Positions 33,303 to 43,869 of a stretch of 64,000 nt of DNA are shown here, piece after piece. The notes beneath the pieces are model-generated. The model made no database searches. It was not told where the DNA came from and worked only from the letters and a program-made list of their open reading frames with translations. Every line of letters begins with the position of its first letter. The first letter of the stretch is position 1. Position numbers and translations under genes: made by a program. Source of the stretch: Voacanga thouarsii (lineage: Eukaryota; Streptophyta; Magnoliopsida; Gentianales; Apocynaceae); assembly GCA_026120185.1 (NCBI GenBank), contig JANUWF010003370.1, positions 1,476,001 through 1,540,000 on the forward strand, read 5' to 3'.

Positions 33303-33652
33303 CCTATATATCATACACATATGTGTGTCACAAAAAATGACATACGCATATGTATAAACCACATATATACATACCACATACTATAGATATACATACTATA
33401 TAAATTTATATCTATATATACACACATATATATATGTTCGTATATATATGTACCTATATAAATATATATATACATACCTATATACATACCTATATATCAT
33501 ACACATATGTGTGTCACAAAAAATGACATACGCATATATATAAACCACATATATACATATAAGTATATTCCAAATACATAAATATAGATATACATATATA
33601 CATACATACCATATATTATGTATATACATATTATATAACTATACATCTATAT

Positions 33653-33684
<32 letters not shown>

Positions 33685-34086
33685 GTTCATATATATACAT
33701 CTACATACATTTATATAAATATATAGGTACACACACACATATAAATACATATAATATAAATATATATATAACATATATGTATATATATACATAGATATAT
33801 AAACACATATAGATACATATATATAATACATATATATACATATATACATATATATATATATATGTATATATACATACAAACATATACACAAATATATAGG
33901 TATACATATATATCTATATTTAAATATCATATATATACACACACACACGAATGTATGTGGTATTTATATATAGTTATATATGTATACTTATATATTTGTA
34001 TATATGTATGTATATATAGGTACGTATATAGATACGTACCTATATATACATACATATATAACTATATATAAATACCACATACATTC

Positions 34087-34138
<52 letters not shown>

Positions 34139-34400
34139 GCCTATATATATCTATACATACGCATGTATATATCTATATGTATATGTATATACATATATAC
34201 ATACCTATATATATACATACATATATACAAATATATAGGTATACAACTATACCTATATATAAATACCACATATATTCATATATATATATATATATATGTA
34301 TGTATATATACACATAACAAATACAAATACATATATATAAATACACACACACGCACACACACACACATATATATACCATATATATAAATATATATTTATT
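33060..34400. repeat. TA/CA-rich microsatellite and minisatellite block
   Basis: About 1.3 kb of (TA)n, (TACA)n, (CA)n and TATG-type repeats. It contains a direct repeat of 189-bp period: CATACCACATACTATAG at 33181 and 33370, both followed by TGTGTGTCACAAAAAATGAC. It also contains the large palindrome at 33935-34107. Tyr/Ile-rich frames across it are low-complexity by-products. Confidence 0.92.
33935..34107. repeat. Large AT-rich palindrome
   Basis: The centre is at 34028-34031 (GGTACGTAT-ATAG-ATACGTACC). The arms pair outward through TATATATA and CATACATA, then a bulge of about 24 bases on the left. Pairing resumes through TATATAACTATATATAAATACCACATACATTC and the CA/TG run. It could form a long hairpin or cruciform. 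Confidence 0.8.
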
Positions 34401-34404
34401 TATT

Positions 34405-34703
34405 AATATACAACTCTCTCTCTCTCTCTCTCTCTCCCCCCTTATTCTCTTATATATATATATATATATATCTCCTTCTCTTCTACCCTTCTCCCCCTCT
34501 CTCCCATTCTCTCACCCATTTTCTCCTCCCTTTCTCACCCTCTCAATCTCTCTTTTTCCCTTTTTCTTATTCTTCTTCTTAATCCTTTTCTTTTCTTCCT
34601 TTTATCTCTCTTCCCCTTTGTTTTAGTATTCTTTCTCTCCATATATCTCTTTTTTTCTTTTTCTCTCTATCTTTTACACATATATGTCTCTCTCCCCTTC
34701 CCA

Positions 34704-34740
<37 letters not shown>

Positions 34741-35025
34741 TCTTATCATTCTCTTTTTATATCTCTTCTCTTTCTCTCCTACCCTTCTCTCCCTCTCTCC
34801 CATTCTCTCACCCATTTTCTCCTCCCTTTCTTATCCTCTCGATCCTTCTTTCTCTATTTTTCTCATTCTTCCTCTTCCTCTTTTCCTCTTCCTCTTTTCC
34901 TTTTCCTCCTTTTATCTCTATTCCCCTTTGTTTTAGTTTCTTTCTCTCCATATATCTCTCTTTTTCTTTCTTTTCCTTTTGCTTTCTCTCCATCTCTTAC
35001 ACACTCTATCTCTCTCTCCCCATTT

Positions 35026-35066
<41 letters not shown>

Positions 35067-35400
35067 ATTCTCTTTATATATATATATACATACATATATC
35101 TTCTACCCTTCTTCCCTTCTCTCCCATTGTCTCACCCATTTTCTCCTCCCTTTCTCACCCTCTCAATCTCTTTTTCTCCCTTTTCTCATTCTCCCTCTTC
35201 CTCCTTTTCTTTTCCTCCTTTTATCTTTTGTCCCCTTTGTTTTAATACTCTTTCTCTCCATATATCTATCTTTTTCTTTCTTTTTCTTTTTCTCTCTCTC
35301 CCTCGTTACACACTCTATCTCTCTCTCTCCCCCTTTTTTCTCTCTCCATTTGTCTCTCTCTCTCTTTCTCTCACGCTCTCCTCTATATATATACATGTCT
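34405..35400. repeat. Pyrimidine-rich minisatellite, three units of about 300-324 bp
   Basis: The marker CTCCCATT-TCTCACCCATT recurs at 34501, 34797 and 35121, and CCCCTTTGTTTTAGT or a variant once per unit. Each unit contains (TC)n tracts of different length and ends in a TATATA stretch. The 250-codon Ser/Leu frame over it is not a gene. Confidence 0.88.
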
Positions 35401-35499
35401 ATATTTATTTATATCACTCATCTGTTCTCTATATAAGTAAAATTATATGAATTAAAATGCACATAATGGTATTTCTAACAAAAAAAACACACACACATA

Positions 35500-35885
35500 C
35501 ACAATAGCGGTAATATCTTTTTGTCGCTAATTCATATATATAGTGATAAGAAAAATGTTATCTCTATGAGTACATTATTTAGTGACGAGAAAATTGTTGT
35601 CACTATATGTGCACTATTTAGTGACAAAGTTTCTTTTTAGTGACAACAATTTTGGAGTTATCACTAAAGAGATTTCCCGCTTTCAAATGAGATTGGCGGG
35701 AAAGCCTTTAGTGACAAAAAACAGTGATAACATTTTCTCTTGTCACTAAAAGTTATCATTTAGTGACAACCATTTTTGTTGTCACTAAAAGTTTGACCTT
35801 TACTGACAACTTAAAATGTTGTCACTAATTCTACTATTTAGTGACAATAATTTTGTTGTCACAAATATTTCTTGTCACTAAAGCC
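35500..35885. repeat. CACTA 3' subterminal repeat array
   Basis: A dozen or more copies of TTAGTGACAA/TTGTCACTAA mirror the 5' array. They are interrupted by a small stem (TTTCCCGC ... GCGGGAAA at about 35670-35705). Confidence 0.88.
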
Positions 35886-35901
35886 CATTTCTCCCTTAGT
35901 G

Positions 35902-36146
35902 AGAACTGGGCTCAAGCTAGAAAGATCAAAAAGAAAAAGAAAGGAAATGCAAAAGCCCAGCAAAAGACCCAGCCAAAGGACAAGTCCAAGGGAAAGTGTT
36001 TTAAATGTAGCAAGAAGAGACACTGGAAAATAGAGTGTCCAAATCTTTTAGCCAAGAAAAATCCCACGAGTAATGCTTTATATCTAGAGTCTATAACAAT
36101 GGTTGGATCGTCATTCACTTGGGTAATTGATTCTAGAGCCGTTGAC
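35902..36146 (+). pseudogene. Copia A gag zinc knuckle and start of protease
   Basis: The frame resumes after the CACTA element: KIKKKKKGNAKAQQ, then an intact CX2CX4HX4C knuckle (CFKCSKKRHWKIEC, 35997-36038), nucleic-acid-binding in the family. It continues with LLAKKNPTSNALYLESI and the protease start WVIDSRAVD, where the family has WIVDSGATDH. The catalytic Asp is kept but the Ser-Gly-Ala-Thr loop is altered. It is cut at 36146 by the first LTR of the G2 complex. Confidence 0.87.
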
Positions 36147-37584
36147 AGATAGAGACAAAATTCATCTATATTTTTCTAGTTATATAAGGGTGTTTTGTGA
36201 TACATTTGTTGTAATAACTAGGCATATTTCTTTATATTTGATATTTTACCTTTAAAAAGGTATTTTAGAATTTTATTGTAGAAAACAAAGAAAAAATGAT
36301 AAAACAGTAGGCGCCAGAGCACGGCCGGTGCCAGCCATGACCTACGAAACTGACACCGGCCCCAATCTAGACACAAGAGAATTTTTTAACAAAAACAATA
36401 GAGCACGACCGGGCCAATTGAGTACAACCAACGTCGGTTGTAACCAATGGAATCGGTGCCAGCTCCACACTATCCAAAGTTGGTGGACTTTTCCAATCAT
36501 ATGCATATTTGGTAATTTCCCAATAGTTTTGGTATTTTCCAATCTCTACTTGGCCTAAAACTCTTATGAGACGAATTTTAGCATCTTGGAAGCCTATTTA
36601 AACAAGAAAAACACAAGACAAAAGTATGAATTCAAGGATCAAATTAGAAAATCAGTCATTGAATGATGAATTCATCAAATCAAGGAGCATTGTTCAAGAG
36701 AGTCTTCGAGGGAAAAGAAGGAGGCTTGTCTATGAGTTCTTTCTCTTACCTTTGTTTTATTTTTTGAGAATAATGATGTAATTAATATTTTTATTGTAAT
36801 ATGACAATATTTTGGGATTCATAATTTTTGTATTATTTTAGCTATTTGATCAATTTTCTATCATTCTTGACATTTGATTACTTGTGATCATGGAAGAATT
36901 GATGAAGATAGATTTACTTCTAATTGACTTGGGAAACGATGTTAGGAGTTGATTTAATTTCATTGATTTTATATTTGTTATCTCTTAATGGACTTGGGAA
37001 ATGAGTTAAGTTAAAGAACCTAAGTAATCAAAGATTAGTTAATTTCGCTTAGAGTATAGGTTTGTCGACTAATTTCATGTTTATGATGAATTGATTTTAA
37101 TACATCTTTTGGTTATATTGGTTTGATTGGAAAATCTACTAATCAAAAGATAGTAATTCCATAGATGAGGAAAAAAGTAGAGTCAATAAAATTGAATTCA
37201 CGACTTGGAAAATGTTTGAATTTTACTTTATATTCCTTCATGATGTCAATATGAAGATTAATTGAGGTAGTTGCTAAATAGTTCATTATCATGTATTCTA
37301 GTATAGTTGTCTAGATTGCATATTTCTACAACCTTGAATTGTACATATTTCTTTATTTTTCTTTTTATTATCTTAGCACTTTATTTGGTCGGTTAAACAG
37401 TAAATAAAAAGTGATTAGTGTGCACTTATTCCTTTGAGGATCGATACTGGTTAATTCCCTATACTATGTTTGCAATAAGTATACTTGCTCGTATGTGTAT
37501 TTTGCGATTAATGTTTTAATTAAACCTTGACTAAGGGATGGATTTAAATTTGATGATTTTTATACACCCAAAATTTATGTATCA
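36147..37584 (+). repeat. G2 array LTR 1
   Basis: About 1438 bp. The start is mutated (AGATAGAGACAAAATTCATC for TGATAGGGGCAAA...), the end AATTTATGTATCA. It has the GC-rich U3 block at 36305-36475 (GCCGGTGCCAGCC and similar) and CCTATTTAAA as possible TATA box near 36592. Confidence 0.88.
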
Positions 37585-38664
37585 AGTTTTTGAGAGTTTA
37601 GTTTTGAAAGTATTTTCCATATATTTTCTGAAAGTCCATATATTTTCTGAAAATTTTACAAATTCCAAAATTTCAAAATTTTTGGTAGTTTCAAAGCCGT
37701 AGCAAGGTTGTGATTATCTTTCTTCCTTGGATATGATATGTGTAATTCATTTGGTGGATTTTTATTACTTAAAATGGTTTATTGGATAGGAGGTGTTAAG
37801 AGTTGAGAATTTGGGTTAATCTTGTTGATACATTAGTGTTTGAGTATTATTTAACGCATCTAGTTTAAATATGGATAATGTGAGGAATATGGGAAATGTT
37901 GTTGGCTAACTCTTATATTATAGGATTAAACTTTGCTTGATTTTGAGTTATGATGAGGAATGAGAAAAGAGTGTGGAAAAAATTGAGAAAAATTTTATGA
38001 GTTGATAATTGAGAAAAAAATAAGTTGATAATTGTTGATGGGAAACTATTGTTTTTGCTTAATTATTGGGGTCAATACGGATAGTGAAGAGAAATCTACT
38101 TTCTTGAGACTATTAATTTTCGAAAGCAAAAGAAAGAGAAAATTTTGGAAAAAAATGGATGAGTTATGACTATAAGGGGGCCAATACGGTATGTGAAGAG
38201 AAATCCATGTACTTGAGGCTATCAATTCTCTAAGTTGTTGAAAAAAAAAAAAGAATTGAGAAACTTGAAAAATTGGAGCGTTTTCCTCAAAACATGACTT
38301 GAGTTATGCAATTTTTGGATAATAATGCTTGAGTAATAGATAGCTTGATTTGTATGATTATGCTTGAGTAATTGATAGCATGACTTGTATTATTCATGTT
38401 ATCCATGTTTTTACTTGATGAAATATTGTTCTTCTACTAGTGTATAAATTTTTTTAATTCGGCTTCGAGAGCCTTGATATGTCCTGTTTAGTACTTTGTT
38501 TTGTGAATGTTTGCAAAGGGTTGAAAGAATGACATGAACATATCTAAAGTTTGAAATGCAATTGTGACTTTGTTCTAAGTAAAATCTTTTTGAAAGAATG
38601 TCTTGTTTTTCTTTGTTTAAGGTCTTTGCTTGAGGACAAGCAAAGGTTCAAGTGTAGGGGAATG
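37585..38664 (+). mobile_element. Deleted G2 interior 1
   Basis: Directly after the LTR, AGTTTTTG joins GAGAGTTTAGTTTTGAAAG. The element therefore jumps from the first bases of the primer-site region to the 3' untranslated region (compare 60914 onward). It then runs normally through GGGGGCCAATACGG-ATGTG and CTTGAGGACAAGCAAAGG to a polypurine tract (AGTGTAGGGGAATG) before LTR 2. All coding sequence is missing. Confidence 0.88.
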
Positions 38665-40100
38665 TAATAGGGGCAAAGTTCATCTATATTTTTCTAGTTA
38701 TTTGAGGGTGTTTTATGATACATTTTTGTAATAACTGGGCATATTACTTCATATTTGATTTTTTACTCTTGGAAAGGTGTTTTAAAATATTATTACAGAA
38801 AACGACAAAAAATGAAAAAATCATCGCCGTCAGAGCATAGCTAGTGCTGGCGGTGACCTACGGAATCGGCACCGGCCCTAATTTGGAAAAAAGGGAATTT
38901 TTAAACTAAAAAATAGAGCACGACCATGCCGATAGATCATGGCTGGCACTGATTGTAACCAACGGAGCCGGCGTCGGCTCCTCTCTGTCCAAAGTCGGTG
39001 GACTTTTCCAATCATGCGCGAATTTGATAATTTTCCAAAAGTTTTAGCATTTTCCAATCTCTACTCGACCCAGAACTCTTAAGGAATAAATTTTAGCATA
39101 TTAGAAGCCTATTTAAAGAAGAAAAACACAAGAAAAAAGTATAAATTCAAGGATCAAATTAGAAAATCACCCATTGAAGGAGGAAATTATCAAATCAAAG
39201 AGCATTGTTCAAGAGAGTCTTCAAGGGAGAAGAATGAGACTTGTCTATGAGTTCTTTCTTTTACCTTTATTTTCTTTTTCTAGAATAATGATGTAATTAA
39301 TATTTTTATTGTAATTTAACAATATTTTAGGATTCATGATTTTTTTAAATTATTTTAGCAATTTGATTAATTTTCTATCATTCTTGATGTTTGATTACTT
39401 GTGATAATGGAAGAATCGATAAAGTTAGATTTTCTTCTAATTGACTTGGAAAATGACGTTAAGAGTTGATTAAATTTTGTTGATTTCATATTTATTATCT
39501 CTTAACGGACTTGGAAAACAAGGTTAAGTTAAAAAACCTAAGTAATCAAAGATTAGTTAATTTCACCGAGAGTATAAGGTTGTTGACTAATTTCATGTTT
39601 ATGAGGAATTGAGTTTAATACATCGTTTATGTTATGTTGGTTTAATTTGGAAATCTTCTAATTTAATCAACAGATAGTGATTCTATGGATTGGGAAAGAA
39701 GTGGTGTCTATATAAGTGAATTCATGACTTGGGAAATGATTGAATTTTACTTTATATTCATTCATGGTGCCAATATGATGATTAATTGAGATAGTTGCTA
39801 AATGGTTCATTATCATGTATTGATAGTTGTCTAAATTGCATATTTCTACATCATTGAATTGTACATCTTTTTTTATTTTTTTATTATCTTATCATTTTAT
39901 TTGGTCGGTTAGATAATGAATGAAAAGTGATTAGTGTGTATTTTTTCTTTTGAGTGTCAATACTAGTTAATTTACTATACTTTGCTTAGGATGAATATAT
40001 TTGCTCGTATGTGTATTTTAGAATTAATGTTTTAATTAAAACTTGACTAAGGAATGTATTTAAATTTAATGACTGTTTTACACCCAAAATTTACGCATCA
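38665..40100 (+). repeat. G2 array LTR 2
   Basis: 1436 bp, start TAATAGGGGCAAAGTTC (TG changed to TA), end AATTTACGCATCA. Same family and length as LTRs 1 and 3. Confidence 0.9.
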
Positions 40101-41128
40101 AATTTTCAGAGTTTGATTTTGAAAGTATTTTCTGAAAGTCCATATATTTTCTAAAAATTTTCCAAATTCTAAATTTTCAAAATTTTTTGTGGTTTCAAAG
40201 CCTCAGCAAGGTAGTGATTATCTTTCTTCCTTGGATATGAGATGTGTCATTCATTTGGTGGATTTTTATTACTAAAAATGGTTTATTGGATAAGAGGTGT
40301 TAAGACTTGAGAATTTGGGTTAATCTTGTTTATGCATTAGTGTTTGAGTATTATTTGAGGCATCTAGTTTAAATATGGATAATATGAGGAACATGGGAAA
40401 GGTTGTTGACTAACTCTTATATTATGGGATTAAACTTTGCTTGACTTTGAGTTATGATAAGGAATGATAAAAGAGTGTGGAAAAAATTGTGAAAATTTTT
40501 GTGAGTTGATAATTGAGATAAAAAAAAAAATGAGTTGATCATTGTTGATGAGAAAGTATTGTTTTTGTTTAAGTATGGGGGCTAATACGGATAATGAATA
40601 AAAAATCCCTTTTTTGAGACTATTAATTCCCGAAAGAAAAAGAAAGAAAAAATATTGGGAAAAAAAGTTATGAGTGATGACTATAAGGGGCCCAATATGG
40701 TGTGTGAAAAGAAATCCATGCACTTGAGGCAATCGATTCCCTAAGTCATTGAATAAAAAAAGAACTGAGAAACTTGAGAAATTGGAGTCTTTTCCTCAAA
40801 ACATGACTAAAGTTATGCAATTTTTAGACTTATAATACTTGTGTTGATAGATAGGTTGACTTATATGATTCATGTTATCTATGTTTTTACTTGACGGGTG
40901 AAATAATGTTCTTATACTCATATATAAACTTGTTTAATTCGACTTCGAGAGCCTTGATATGTCCTGTTTTGTGAATGCTTTCAAAGAGTTGAAAGAATGA
41001 TATGAACATATCTAAAGTTTCAAAGGTAAATGTGATTTTGTTCTAAGTAAAATCTTTTTGAAAGAATGTCTTATTTTTCTTTGTTTAAGGGCTTTGAGCA
41101 CAAGCAAAGCTTTAAGCGTGGGGAAATG
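40101..41128 (+). mobile_element. Deleted G2 interior 2
   Basis: It has the same deletion junction as interior 1: about eight bases after the LTR it continues with AGAGTTTGATTTTGAAAG. It ends GCGTGGGGAAATG before LTR 3. The shared junction means both interiors descend from one deletion event. Confidence 0.88.
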
Positions 41129-42569
41129 TGATAGGGGCAAATTTTGCCAATATTTTTCAAGTTATTTGAGGGTATTTTGTGATACATTTGTTGTAATAAC
41201 TAGGCATATTACTTCATATTTGATATTTTACCCTTGAAACGATATTTTGGAATTTTATTATAGAAAATGACGAAATAATGACAAAATCATCACCGTTAGA
41301 GCACGACCAACGCTCAACGAGACCCACGGAACTGGCATCGGCCCCAATCTATAAACAGGGAAATTTTTGAACAAAAAAACAAAGCACAACCAGGCAATAG
41401 AGCACGGTCGGTGCCGATCATAACTAACAGAGCCGGCGCTGGTTCCATTCTGTCCAAAGTCGGTGGACTTTTCCAATCACACGCAGATTTTGTAATTTCT
41501 AAAGAGTTTTGGTATTTTCCAATCCCTACCCAACCTAGAACTCTTAGGGATGAATTTTAGTATTTTGAAAGTCTATTTAAATAATAAAAACACAAGACAA
41601 AAGTAGAAATTCAATGATCAAATCAGAAAATCACTCATTAAAGGAAGAATTCATCACATCAAGGAGCATTGTTCAAGAGAATCTTCAAGAGAGAAGAAGG
41701 AGGCTTGTCTATGAGTTCTTTATTTTTCCTTTGTTTTCTTTTTCTAGAATAATAATCCAATTAATATTTTCATTGTAATTTGACAATATTTTGGGATTCA
41801 TGATTTTTGTATTATTTTAGCTATTTGATCAATTTTCCATCATTCTTGATGTTTGATTACTTGTGATCATGGAAGAAGTGATGATATTAGATTTGCTTCT
41901 AATTGACTTGGAAAATGATGTTAGGAGTTGATTTAATTTTATTAATTTCATATTTGTTATCTCTTAATAGACTTGGGAAACGATGTTAAGTTAAACAACC
42001 TAAGTAATCAAAGATTAATTAATTTCGCCTAGAGTATAGGATTGTTGACTAATTTCATGTTTATGAGGAATTGAGTTTAATACATCTCTTTAGTTATGTT
42101 GGTTTGATTTGAAAATCTACTAATTTAATCAAGAGATAATGATTCCATGGATTGTGAAAGATGTAGAGTATATATAAGTGAATTTATGATTTAGGAAACG
42201 ATTGAATTTTATTTTGTAAGTCTTCATGATTCTAATATGATGATTAATTGAGATAGTTACTAAATGATTCATGATCATGTATTCTAGGATAGTTGTCTAA
42301 ATTTCATATTTCTATATCCTTGAATTGTACATATTTCTTTATTTTTCTTTTTATTATTTTATCACTTTATTTGGTCGGTTAAACATTGAATTAAAAGAGA
42401 TTAGTGTGTACTTGTTAATTTGAGGATCGATACTCGTTAATGCCCTTACTATACTTATGATGAGTATACTTGCTTGTATATATATTTTGGAATTAATGTT
42501 TTAATTAAAATTTGACTAACGGATGGATTTAAATTTGATAATTTTTATACACCCAAAATTTACGCATCA
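41129..42569 (+). repeat. G2 array LTR 3, serving as 5' LTR of the gag-bearing element
   Basis: 1441 bp, TGATAGGGGCAAATTTTG to AATTTACGCATCA, followed, unlike LTRs 1 and 2, by a primer site and gag. Confidence 0.92.
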
Positions 42570-42575
42570 AGTTGT

Positions 42576-42593
42576 TGGCACTGTTGCTATGGA
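42576..42593 (+). other. G2 primer-binding site (tRNA-Asp type, degraded)
   Basis: TGGCACTGTTGCTATGGA, six bases after the LTR. Several substitutions from the tRNA-Asp complement. Confidence 0.78.
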
Positions 42594-42841
42594 ACAATAT
42601 CATGAATGCTTGGATTTTGTTGATTTAACCTTGTTTATATGTTTATATTTCTATATGTGAATATGTAGATATGTTCCTTGTATGAATAGGTGCCATATTT
42701 TATTTTCTTGTATATTTGTAATTTAATGTCATTGCATGTTGTAATTTTTCTAACTTAATTTGTGAATATGTACTAACTGTCTAGCTTGTATATTCTGTAA
42801 TCTCACTATCTTCTATTTTCTGTAGACCTTGCTGTTAGAGT
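42594..42841 (+). other. G2 untranslated leader
   Basis: AT-rich leader sharing GCTTGGATTTTGTTGATTTAAC with G1, G3 and G4. No coding sequence. Confidence 0.65.
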
Positions 42842-43869
42842 ATGACCCGACGATGTAAAGCTGACATAGTTGATCTTGATCCTAAGATCAAGAGAACCCT
42901 CACAAAATTCTGAACGGTTGTAAGTAAAAGGGTAAGAAAAGACATAATGGTGAATCAACCCAACAATGGTGGTAATGGTGGAATTAACAGGCAGACTATG
43001 GATGACATTGTGAAACCCGCAATTTCTTATACAGGCTCGAGTTTTACGAGACCTAGGATAAAGACTAACAACTTTGAAATAAAGCCCAATGTAATCCAAA
43101 TGATCCAAAACATGGTCCAATTTGGTGGGTTACTTGAGGAAGATCCTAATGCCCATCTTGCGAGCTTTTTAAAAATCTATGACACGTTTAAAATGAATGG
43201 TGTTTCTGAGGATGCTATTAAACTAAGACTTTTTCCCTTTTCTTTGAGAGATAGAGCAAAATCTTGGTTAAAATCTTTGCCAATCGGATCAATTAACATT
43301 TAGAATGTTTTAGTTGAAAATTTTGTGGCAAAATATTTTCCCCCAGCTAGAACATCCAAGCTTAGGATTGATATTTTTACCTTCCAACAGTTGAAATTTG
43401 AGAATCTTTATGAGTGTTGGGAGAGGTTTAAGGATATGCTTAGAAAGTATCCTCATCATGGGTTTGAGTTGGGCATGCAAATACAAACCTTTCATAATGG
43501 TTTAAGCTTTGCTACTAGGCAATTAGTTGATTCATCTGCAGGAGACTCCATTAATTCTAAAACCTCGGAGGAGGTATTTGATTGGATCAAAAATTTTGGC
43601 AACAAATAACTATGCTTAGGAAAGTTCACGGTCAAGAGCTCGTGTCCATGGGTACACAAGGTAGATGCAATGGCAGCTTCAGAGGCAAAGGTTGAGGCAC
43701 TAACATAAAACATAGATCAACTAGTAATATCCCCTTCCCAAAGGCAGGTGATGAATGTGAGTTGTGATTTTTGTGGGAAAGGGGCATCTAAACCATGAAT
43801 GCTAAGATATGGAGTCATCACAAGAGCCATTAGAACAAGCTGCGTTTGTGGGTAATGGACGACCAAAAT
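42842..43869 (+). pseudogene. G2 gag (retrotransposon gag family), broken, N-terminal to zinc knuckle
   Basis: The ATG at 42842 opens MTRRCKADIVDLDP, the usual Gag start in this branch. A stop follows near 42915 and the frame resumes at 42947: VKPAISYTGSSF, then FEIKPNVIQMIQNMVQFGG and P-AHLASFLKIYDTFK-NGV, then LRLFPFSLRDRAKSWLKSLP, the diagnostic gag block. After a stop at 43301, FP-ARTSKLRIDIFTFQQ and ECWERFKDMLRKYPHHG continue it. A degraded zinc knuckle (SCDFCGKG) lies near 43760. It is interrupted at 43870 by Copia B. Gag would package the RNA of this and perhaps of pol-less relatives. Confidence 0.9.

Larger units (their letters stand above)
32220..35901. mobile_element. Non-autonomous CACTA (En/Spm-type) transposon
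   Basis: It begins CACTACAGGAAAA and ends TTCTCCCTTAGTG, imperfect 13-bp terminal inverted repeats with intact CACTA/TAGTG ends. A 3-bp duplication AGA (32217-32219 and 35902-35904) flanks it, as expected for the superfamily. Both ends carry dense subterminal TTAGTGACAA repeats in both orientations. No transposase (TNPA/TNPD) sequence is present. The 3.7-kb core is mostly expanded TA/CA and TC microsatellite DNA. Copia B shows the empty site. It would have needed a transposase from elsewhere. Confidence 0.92.
8515..36146 (+). mobile_element. Ty1/Copia element A, split by four later insertions
   Basis: Its own sequence consists of the 5' LTR (8515-12167, itself interrupted), primer site (12170), leader, gag (13756-14334 plus 32165-32219 plus 35902 onward) and the start of protease (to 36146). 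It aligns segment by segment with Copia B (43870-51508), which lacks these insertions and shows that the pieces are contiguous in the original element. From 36147 the G2 complex intervenes, so the rest of its pol and its 3' LTR would lie beyond the right edge. Candidate left target duplication GTAAA at 8510-8514, which cannot be checked without the other end. Confidence 0.88.

Noticed and set aside
33396..34387. Several Tyr/Ile-rich frames on both strands
   Set aside because: By-products of TA/CA microsatellite DNA; no family features.
34684..35436. 250-codon Ser/Leu/Phe-rich open frame
   Set aside because: Lies wholly in the TC-rich minisatellite. Composition is dictated by the repeat and overlapping frames on both strands are equally open.
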